Below are positions 6,201 to 10,655 of a stretch of DNA of 10,655 nucleotides, one piece after another (positions within the stretch are counted from its first letter, which is position 1; each line of letters begins with the position of its first letter). A model generated the notes under the pieces. It made no database searches. It saw only the letters and a list, made by a program, of their open reading frames with translations, and was not told the origin of the DNA. This DNA comes from Chitinophagaceae bacterium. GTDB lineage: Bacteria > Bacteroidota > Bacteroidia > Chitinophagales > Chitinophagaceae. Made by a program: the position numbers and the translations under genes. The stretch is taken from positions 1 to 10,655 of the forward strand of contig JALOMX010000034.1 of assembly GCA_025455245.1 (NCBI GenBank), written 5' to 3'.

Positions 6201-7601
6201 GGTTAAAATGGGCAGGTACACGATCAGAATAATGATCTGCCCAAACACGGCAGCATTCATCATTTTGCTGCTTGCAGCTTCCACCTCATTGTCCATTTGC
6301 CCCTGTGAGAGTTCCACTTTTCCCGGTATTGCGGATATGTGCAACCGGTGAAGCACAGCCTCAACAATGATTACGGCACCATCTACAATCAATCCGAAAT
6401 CAAGCGCTCCAAGGCTCATCAGGTTGCCCGAAACACCAAAAATATTCATCATGCAAATGGCAAACAACATGGAAAGCGGTATTACAGAAGCTACAATCAG
6501 CCCTGCCCGCAGATTACCAAGAAAGATAACAAGGATAAAAACAACAATAAGTGCCCCTTCCGCAAGATTAAGTTTTACAGTTTCAAGTGCGCGGTTCACC
6601 ACTTTTGTCCTGTCATAAAAAGTTTCAATTTTCACACCCTCTGGCAGGGACTTTTGTATGATGGCAATTTTTTCTTTCACCCCTTTTACAACCTGATTGG
6701 CATTGGCACCTTTCAGCATAAGAACTACCGCCCCCGCCACTTCCCCTTTATCTTCGTGTACAAGCGCCCCATAACGAATTGCTTTCCCCTCACGAACAAC
6801 CGCAACATCACGAACCAATACAGGCAAACCCTGACCGGTACGCTTTACCACCATTTTTTCAATGTCCGCTATGCCGCCTGCAAGGCCCTCTGTTCTGATA
6901 AACTGCGAGGTTGGTCCCTTTTCTATATAAGCGCCTCCGGAGTTCTGGTTATTTGCCTCAAGTGCATTGAATACCTCGGCAAGGGTAACATTCATGCTGT
7001 TTAACCGCTGCGGATCAATAGAAACTTCGTATTGAAGCAAATGGCCGCCAAAGCTGCTCACATCGGCAACGCCGGGTGTACCAAGCAGTTGTCTTCGAAC
7101 GATCCAATCCTGCATGGAACGCAATTCGGCAAGCGAATACCGCCCCTCATAGCCCGGTTGGAGTTGAAGAAAATATTGATACACCTCTCCAAGTCCGGTT
7201 GTAAGCGGTGCCAACTCGGGCAAACCTGCACCTTCAGGTATTTGCTCACGTATGGAGGGCATCCTTTCGCTTACCTGCTGCCGGGCCCAGTATATATCCG
7301 TTTTATCATTAAAAACAATGGTAACAACAGAAAGACCGAACCGTGAGATGGAGCGCATTTCGGTTATTCCTGGGATATTGGCACAGTATTGCTCAACGTT
7401 AAATGTAATCAGCCGCTCCACTTCCGGCGCAGCCAATGCAGGTGAAATGGTAATAACCTGAACCTGATTACTGGTAATATCGGGCAGTGCGTCAATGGGT
7501 AACCGTCGCAACTGATAAATCCCGATCAGAATAAATAAAAGAACTCCCAGCGCTACAACCACTTTGTTGCGTATGGAAAAGGCGATAATAGAATTAAGCA
7601 T
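3243..7601 (-). CDS. CzcA-type heavy-metal RND pump fused to a TolC-like channel
   Basis: This is a single 1452-residue ORF. Residues 1-1030 form a complete proton-driven RND pump: TM1 (about 10-30), a porter domain, a TM2-6 block (about 345-505), TM7 (about 540-558), a second porter domain, and TM8-12 (about 877-1030). TM4 carries DFGLIVDGAVIIVE (D401, D407, E414), matching the DFGx3DGAx3VE signature of divalent-cation pumps rather than the CusA Cu/Ag form. FPIQMRFNELISGARQD (669-685) is also CzcA/CnrA-like. Residues 1031-1043 are basic, 1044-1057 hydrophobic, then FSQQ (1057-1060) looks like a signal peptidase I site. Residues 1063-1452 form an outer membrane factor of full length with long helices (for example 1141-1240 and 1340-1440). 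Likely substrates are Co, Zn, Cd or Ni ions; which one is not readable here. Similar fusions are known in Bacteroidota. Confidence 0.93.
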   Translation of the reverse strand: MLNSIIAFSIRNKVVVALGVLLFILIGIYQLRRLPIDALPDITSNQVQVITISPALAAPEVERLITFNVEQYCANIPGITEMRSISRFGLSVVTIVFNDKTDIYWARQQVSERMPSIREQIPEGAGLPELAPLTTGLGEVYQYFLQLQPGYEGRYSLAELRSMQDWIVRRQLLGTPGVADVSSFGGHLLQYEVSIDPQRLNSMNVTLAEVFNALEANNQNSGGAYIEKGPTSQFIRTEGLAGGIADIEKMVVKRTGQGLPVLVRDVAVVREGKAIRYGALVHEDKGEVAGAVVLMLKGANANQVVKGVKEKIAIIQKSLPEGVKIETFYDRTKVVNRALETVKLNLAEGALIVVFILVIFLGNLRAGLIVASVIPLSMLFAICMMNIFGVSGNLMSLGALDFGLIVDGAVIIVEAVLHRLHISAIPGKVELSQGQMDNEVEAASSKMMNAAVFGQIIILIVYLPILTLSGIEGKMFSPMAQTVAFALLGAFLLSLTYIPMITSLSIQKKWSNKRNLSDRMVDKLRGIYRPLLSKALARPLPVIVFAILLFIGSLFILRNLGGEFIPELEEGDFAVDTRLMAGTSLTHTVEMAQKVAGTLKKEFPEVERIVTRVGASEIPTDPMPMEMSDVIILLKPKEDWTSAKSYDELADKMSEKINEFPGMTAGFQFPIQMRFNELISGARQDVVCKLYGEDLDTLAAYAAKLGTMMSGVKGVNDLYVETVTGLPQIQVKYNRDALAVYGVTISDVNRVIQSAFAGASAGLVYQNERRYDLVVRLTDAYRDDVGHIRQMLIPVASGSQVPLYLLADVDILEGPNQIQREDAKRRIIVSFNVRGRDVESVVKDVQEKVEAGPKMPTGYYLHFGGAFENLQEARERLMIALPVALMLILFLLYTAFKTIGPGLIIFSAIPLSAIGGIVALWLRGMPFSISAGIGFIALFGVSVLNGIVLITEIRSFKIRGDVSLQKAIIEGCISRLRPVLMTAAVASFGFLPKALSQRAGAEVQRPLATVVIAGLISSTILTLFVLPILYQWMEKKKIKPLKKLLGMVLLMIPFGGFSQQTEKVSIDEALQLVRQIHPQVLTAILQADYHKTMQGTARTIPKTLAEMDVGQNQGPNFDLMFTATQAFQPMGLSARVKDFYDAQYSASISRVNLVQKDMDRMVRLLYSQYAAADAELVLYKRLDSLFSKTIEISEKRLSAGETDKMELVQFELLQNRLRQNILSVKTIQSALEQRLAILLQKAYPVKPEIHWESGSNVKILVDTVGLRSHPVIESRLLELKAMQANTLMEKAQNNAEWQVGFNNMSVTGWHATGIQSDEKFYDIGNRFWSGFVGLNVPIFTKGQKARVEAARVQEKIAEGMVEYDWQQLKIQYQQTIAEWKGLQDRLKQYRGEIKPKIDLLIETAQRRYVAGGIDYLEWNLALQQAIQSGLDEINILRLINEKVVEIQYLNNN
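4380..4505 (-). other. Internal signal-peptide-like junction between pump and channel
   Basis: Within the fusion ORF, M1033 (4503-4505) begins MEKKKIKPLKK, followed by LLGMVLLMIPFGG and FS|QQ, with predicted cleavage after S1058. This has every part of an N-terminal signal peptide: charged n-region, hydrophobic h-region and small residues at -3 (G1056) and -1 (S1058). RND C-termini are cytoplasmic, so some such segment is needed to send the channel domain into the periplasm. M1033 might also serve as an internal start, but no Shine-Dalgarno-like sequence precedes it. Confidence 0.65.
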
Positions 7602-7683
7602 AAGACAGCCGGTTATCAGCTAATAAAATACATGATAAGCAATCCGCTTAAATGGCAGATACCTAAAAAATAATTTGAAATAT

Positions 7684-8076
7684 TCAGACAGGAAAAACCG
7701 GCCGCGGAGGCTGAAAAATTTTTATGACCCGAAGGTTGCTTGGAATGGTGCTGATAAAGGGAGTAAAATTGATATCGATTTCAATGGGTTCGGGAATAAT
7801 CAGTTTAACAAGATCGGGGGCAATGGTCGGGCAAATGGTTACAGGAGAGCAAGAGCAGGTTTTAAATGGAAGTTCCATGTCCTGTTGCCAATCATCATCC
7901 AACACCATTTCCCCGTTATAATGCTCCTTAAAAAAACTTAATAAAGTGGTGCCTGATTCTTCATTACAATGTTGCACATAATGCGAAATAAGGGCCGGCA
8001 ATTTCAGCAACTGATAAGCCTCCGTACTTGCACACAGGTAAAGTGCCATCAATAAATATGCGATACCCTTTTTCAA
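7684..8076 (-). CDS. Small exported Cys/His/Asp-rich protein of the metal efflux operon
   Basis: This 130-residue protein has a signal peptide (1-20, MKKGIAYLLMALYLCASTEA) with cleavage predicted after A20. The mature part has clustered potential metal ligands: H32, H36, C37, E39 and E40; H52; D60-D62 and D66; and C74, C76 and C82. The C-terminus is proline-rich. I do not recognise a named family; I recall similar short exported proteins in front of CzcA genes in Bacteroidota, but cannot confirm that. The start is a TTG at 8074-8076: no ATG or GTG occurs in frame between it and the in-frame TAG at 8104-8106, and the next ATG (residue 10) would remove both lysines and most of the signal. It lies 82 bases before the pump gene and 27 bases after the cyclase gene. 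A role in periplasmic metal binding or sensing is inferred from context and composition only. Confidence 0.8.
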   Translation of the reverse strand: MKKGIAYLLMALYLCASTEAYQLLKLPALISHYVQHCNEESGTTLLSFFKEHYNGEMVLDDDWQQDMELPFKTCSCSPVTICPTIAPDLVKLIIPEPIEIDINFTPFISTIPSNLRVIKIFQPPRPVFPV

Positions 8077-8090
8077 ACGGACAGTAAAGA

Positions 8091-8124
8091 TAAACGTATT
8101 GTTCTAAATTGCCTGATTTACAAA
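8091..8124 (-). promoter_or_regulatory. Candidate promoter for the metal efflux genes
   Basis: On the minus strand TTTG (8121-8124) is followed after 22 bases by TACGTTTA (8091-8098), which matches seven of eight positions of TAnnTTTG. The spacing is slightly longer than the usual 19-21. It would sit inside the end of the cyclase gene and start transcription about ten bases before the TTG codon. It is a weak candidate; the genes may instead be read through from upstream. Confidence 0.3.
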
Positions 8125-9348
8125 ATACATATCCATATAACCTTTATTCTTGGCATGTAGCTTTCCACGATGTTCTACCAGAAAATGATCCTTGATCAGG
8201 TCGTAGGTCTGGCTTGAAATATTGACCTTTCCCGGCATACTGTTTTGTTCAAGCCTTGCTGCCATGTTAACGGTATCGCCCCATATGTCGTAGGCAAACT
8301 TCTTAATCCCAACGATACCTGCAACAAGCGGCCCTGAATGAATACCTGCCCTGAACAGAAAGAACTCCTTGCCTTTCATTTGTCTTTCATAAGCATAATC
8401 CTGCATTGCCTTCATCATTTCAAGTGCAGTTGTTACTGCAATAGCGGCATGGTTTGGGTGTTCATCGGGCAAACCTGACACAGCAATATAGGCGTCACCC
8501 ACTGTTTTTATTTTTTCCATTTTATTCCTTGTTACAATATTGTCAAACAAGGTAAAACAATGATTCAACTCATTGACCAGTTCCTGAGGATGCATATTTT
8601 CACTGATAACCGTAAACTCCGCAATGTCTAGAAACAGGACGGAAACATTCTCAAACACCCCTGCTTTTGACTCGCCCGTAGATTTCAATTCATCAGCAAC
8701 ACTCTGAGGTAAGATATTCAGCAATAAATCATCAGACTTTTTCTTTTCATTGGCCAACTCTACATTTTTAGCATGCAGATTTTGCAGGGCTGAATCCTTT
8801 GCCTGTTCAAACACGTAGCCAATACCGTATAAAATGAATACAAGGCCAAGGTTACAGGCAAGGTAAAAAGCCGGCGCGAGGGAGGGTTTTATCTGGTTTG
8901 GAAAACTATAACCATCAAAGGCAACGATAAAAAAAAGGACCTCGATCAATACCACTACAAATAAGGACAACAGGCTTCCCTTTTTACTCCAAACCAGTAA
9001 TGCAACAATCGGAGTGGTGGCAAGCCAGGCAAAAAGCTCGGAAGAAAATCCTCCGGTATAATAGACCGTAACAGCAATACTAACACTGCATAAAACAAAG
9101 TAGACAAATAATAAATAAAAATGATGCAGACCTGCTCTGTATAAGAACAAAGTCAACATGCTGATCAAAAAAAGCGGTATCTGTGAAAGCAATCCGCCCT
9201 GATAACCGATGAAGTATGAAAAAACAGAATAATTAAGATTAAAAACAGCAATGATCAGCAAAGTACCAACCGTAAGCCTTGCCTTACGTTGCACTTCTTC
9301 ATCACCGGACAGGCTTTTTGGAATAAAATATTGTATCAATTGCTTCAT
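8104..9348 (-). CDS. Membrane-bound class III adenylate cyclase
   Basis: This 414-residue protein should make cAMP from ATP at the inner face of the membrane. About six membrane helices (roughly 26-48, 55-70, 79-97, 105-120, 125-144, 159-180) form an N-terminal domain with no recognised ligand motif. A charged coiled helix (181-205) and the transducer-like LLLNILPQSVADELK (208-222) lead into the catalytic domain. Both metal aspartates are present (D241 in FLDIAEF, D285 in VGDAY). The purine-selecting residues are K281 (EKIKTVGD) and D354 (YDIWGDTVN), the ATP-specific pair rather than the Glu/Cys pair of guanylate cyclases. The transition-state residues N361 and R365 (NMAAR) are intact, so an active homodimer is expected. 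Its ATG overlaps the upstream stop codon as ATGA, implying translational coupling to the oxidoreductase gene. Its TAG stop lies 27 bases before the next gene. A CRP-type receptor is not in the window. Confidence 0.94.
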   Translation of the reverse strand: MKQLIQYFIPKSLSGDEEVQRKARLTVGTLLIIAVFNLNYSVFSYFIGYQGGLLSQIPLFLISMLTLFLYRAGLHHFYLLFVYFVLCSVSIAVTVYYTGGFSSELFAWLATTPIVALLVWSKKGSLLSLFVVVLIEVLFFIVAFDGYSFPNQIKPSLAPAFYLACNLGLVFILYGIGYVFEQAKDSALQNLHAKNVELANEKKKSDDLLLNILPQSVADELKSTGESKAGVFENVSVLFLDIAEFTVISENMHPQELVNELNHCFTLFDNIVTRNKMEKIKTVGDAYIAVSGLPDEHPNHAAIAVTTALEMMKAMQDYAYERQMKGKEFFLFRAGIHSGPLVAGIVGIKKFAYDIWGDTVNMAARLEQNSMPGKVNISSQTYDLIKDHFLVEHRGKLHAKNKGYMDMYFVNQAI

Positions 9349-10655
9349 TTTCCAAATATGCTATATCCAATGAAATAAGAAGCATAAATCCATAAACCCA
9401 ATGCCGCTCCCATGAGCAATAAACCGATAAAGCTTTTTCGCAGAACCTTATGGAAGGCCAGCGGTATAGCTGCACAAATCAGCCCTTCACCCAAAATAAT
9501 ATAGTATGGTGTTTCCAAAAACTTTGATTCAGAAACATAATACCACCAACCTGCATACTTGGCACAACTCTCAAATACAGGGATAAAAACCAGACCAATC
9601 ATAAAACTGATAAGCACTTTTACTCCCATAGATTTACGCATCCCAAGAAGTCCGCCCAAATAACCAACCTGTATAAGGATTACGGCCCAGGCAAGTGGCA
9701 TATAAAAAGGAGATGCCCATATATGGAGTTGTTCTTCGGGATAAAACAGAGAATTTATACCGTTAACCAGCCAATTATCAGCAACCAGTTCAGTAATTCC
9801 TGCTGCTGTGGCAAATACAATCATTTTCTTCAAAAAAGAATCATTCCATCTATAGGCCCGCATGGATATTACAAAAAACATAACGATGGCCAGAGCACTT
9901 GCAGAACCATAACCTAAATGAAAAAAGGCATCCACCAAAGCAAACCCTAATGTTGCAATCATGGTTCCCAGAATAAAGACCACTTCTTTTTTGTAGGGGA
10001 AATAAGGTATGGCATCAAGAAGCGGATTAATGATCTTATTTTTAAGGAAGCCGGATAAAATGGCAAGCAATAAATAAACTATTGATAAAATACCTGTTAA
10101 ACCTTTAAGCCAAAAGGGCATTTTTGGCGACCATGGCAGACCGGACTTATAACGAAAGGCATCATACCACCTGGCAGGCAAAAAACACCATGGTTCTTTC
10201 AGGTTCCACACTTTACATTTTTCCTCAGTGCTTGATGCTTTATCAAGCACACAATTAACAGCGCGTCTTGCTGCTTCATTGGCCCCTTCCATTGTAGCAA
10301 GATCAGTATTGGTACGGACATAGTCCGATGCAAAAAACAAATTGCTTATGTAAGAATCTGCTTCCGGACGCAGGCACCATGTGTTGACCTTGTTCACCAA
10401 AAGCGGTTCAATATTCTCAAGTTCTTCAGCAGTTAATTGATCCGTTGATTTTTCCCTGATATCCCTGTCCAGGTAATAATCAATGACCATATCATCCCTC
10501 AATAATTCAACCGGATGATTGAGAGATGCTTTCATTTGTGCCCAAACTTCGAGGTGCACTTCTTCCCTTGTACATTGATTGGCACACTTGTTTGTTGTAA
10601 ATTTTCCGGGGGTTGTCCAATCGCTTATGTCAACACTAATTACGCCCTTTACTTT
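9345..10655 (-). CDS. FAD-dependent amine-oxidase/desaturase-like protein with C-terminal membrane domain (5' end missing)
   Basis: The reading frame is open to the window edge, so the start and the N-terminal Rossmann FAD site are outside; 436 residues are visible. Numbering from the GTG codon at 10557-10559, which is internal, residues 71-105 carry ISNLFFASDYVRT followed by TMEGANEAARRAV. This is the C-terminal FAD-binding signature of amine oxidases and phytoene-desaturase or squalene-associated relatives (compare xLFxAGDWxxT and SMEGAxxSGxxAA). After a Trp/Pro/Cys-containing linker (107-148) come about eight membrane helices (roughly 153-170, 192-212, 217-233, 243-259, 283-305, 313-330, 350-368, 376-399). 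Conserved-looking polar residues lie in or near them: E257, D261, W263, H279, E330, W338, W339 and E358. I cannot assign this membrane domain. A carotenoid or terpenoid modifying enzyme is plausible but unproven. The stop codon overlaps the cyclase start as ATGA. The upstream 32 codons continue the family-like sequence, so the GTG is not the true start. Confidence 0.8.
   Translation of the reverse strand, partial: KVKGVISVDISDWTTPGKFTTNKCANQCTREEVHLEVWAQMKASLNHPVELLRDDMVIDYYLDRDIREKSTDQLTAEELENIEPLLVNKVNTWCLRPEADSYISNLFFASDYVRTNTDLATMEGANEAARRAVNCVLDKASSTEEKCKVWNLKEPWCFLPARWYDAFRYKSGLPWSPKMPFWLKGLTGILSIVYLLLAILSGFLKNKIINPLLDAIPYFPYKKEVVFILGTMIATLGFALVDAFFHLGYGSASALAIVMFFVISMRAYRWNDSFLKKMIVFATAAGITELVADNWLVNGINSLFYPEEQLHIWASPFYMPLAWAVILIQVGYLGGLLGMRKSMGVKVLISFMIGLVFIPVFESCAKYAGWWYYVSESKFLETPYYIILGEGLICAAIPLAFHKVLRKSFIGLLLMGAALGLWIYASYFIGYSIFGK

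Noticed and set aside
6339..7004. A 221-codon open frame on the plus strand
   Set aside because: It lies antisense inside the CzcA gene, whose translated motifs are clear. The predicted product is low-complexity and Asn/Lys/His/Tyr-rich, as expected from an antisense shadow.
3243..7601. Assignment of the pump as a Cu/Ag exporter (CusA)
   Set aside because: The TM4 signature DFGx3DGAx3VE and the MRFNELISGARQD region match divalent-cation pumps. The CusA-type TM4 sequence is not present.
7602..7683. Promoter directly before the pump gene
   Set aside because: A TATTTTTT run resembles the -7 box, but there is no -33 partner and A/T runs of this kind are common here. The evidence is too weak to annotate.
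8104..9348. Guanylate cyclase activity
   Set aside because: The purine-selecting positions are Lys281 and Asp354, the ATP-type pair, not the Glu/Cys pair expected for GTP.
10557..10559. GTG as the start of the oxidoreductase gene
   Set aside because: The frame stays open for the 32 codons to the window edge and reads as family-like sequence (GVISVDISDW). The catalytic FAD domain must lie further upstream.

Overview
The window looks like a chromosomal segment of a Bacteroidota bacterium, probably Cytophagales-like; the class is a guess. Three things point there: perfect TAnnTTTG -7 promoter boxes, A/T-rich start regions with little Shine-Dalgarno signal, and protein types typical of the phylum. 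These include a sensor kinase with a KETAHQLGTPL H-box and a CzcA pump fused to its outer-membrane channel. Base composition is moderate and even, and I see no insertion sequence, integrase, phage gene or CRISPR array.

Layout. Positions 19-147 (minus) hold tRNA-Leu(GAG) and a strong intrinsic terminator. Positions 234-1349 (minus) encode an orphan membrane sensor histidine kinase whose ATP lid appears to have lost its G2 box through an in-frame deletion. A short divergent promoter region follows, then a 69-residue small membrane or lipoprotein-like protein (1447-1656, plus), then tRNA-Gly(GCC) and tRNA-Leu(UAA), both plus strand and each with its own terminator. The second terminator is symmetric and also faces the end of the minus-strand gene block.

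Positions 2104-10655 are one unbroken minus-strand block. In transcription order it contains: the 3' part of a FAD-dependent amine-oxidase/desaturase-like protein fused to about eight membrane helices (cut by the window edge); a six-helix membrane adenylate cyclase overlapping it by ATGA; 27 bases on, a small exported Cys/His/Asp-rich protein with a TTG start; a 1452-residue CzcA-type heavy-metal RND pump that continues into a complete TolC-like outer membrane factor; and a lipoprotein periplasmic adaptor overlapping the pump by TAATG.

The last three genes form a divalent metal (Co/Zn/Cd/Ni type) efflux operon: a possible periplasmic metal-binding accessory, pump plus channel, and adaptor. 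The pump-channel fusion contains an internal signal-peptide-like segment, which suggests a precursor that is cut or threaded across the inner membrane. The cyclase and the oxidoreductase are translationally coupled, suggesting a sensor/effector pair, but what they respond to cannot be read from the sequence. Because spacing is tight throughout, all five genes could be co-transcribed, although a weak promoter candidate lies just before the metal genes.
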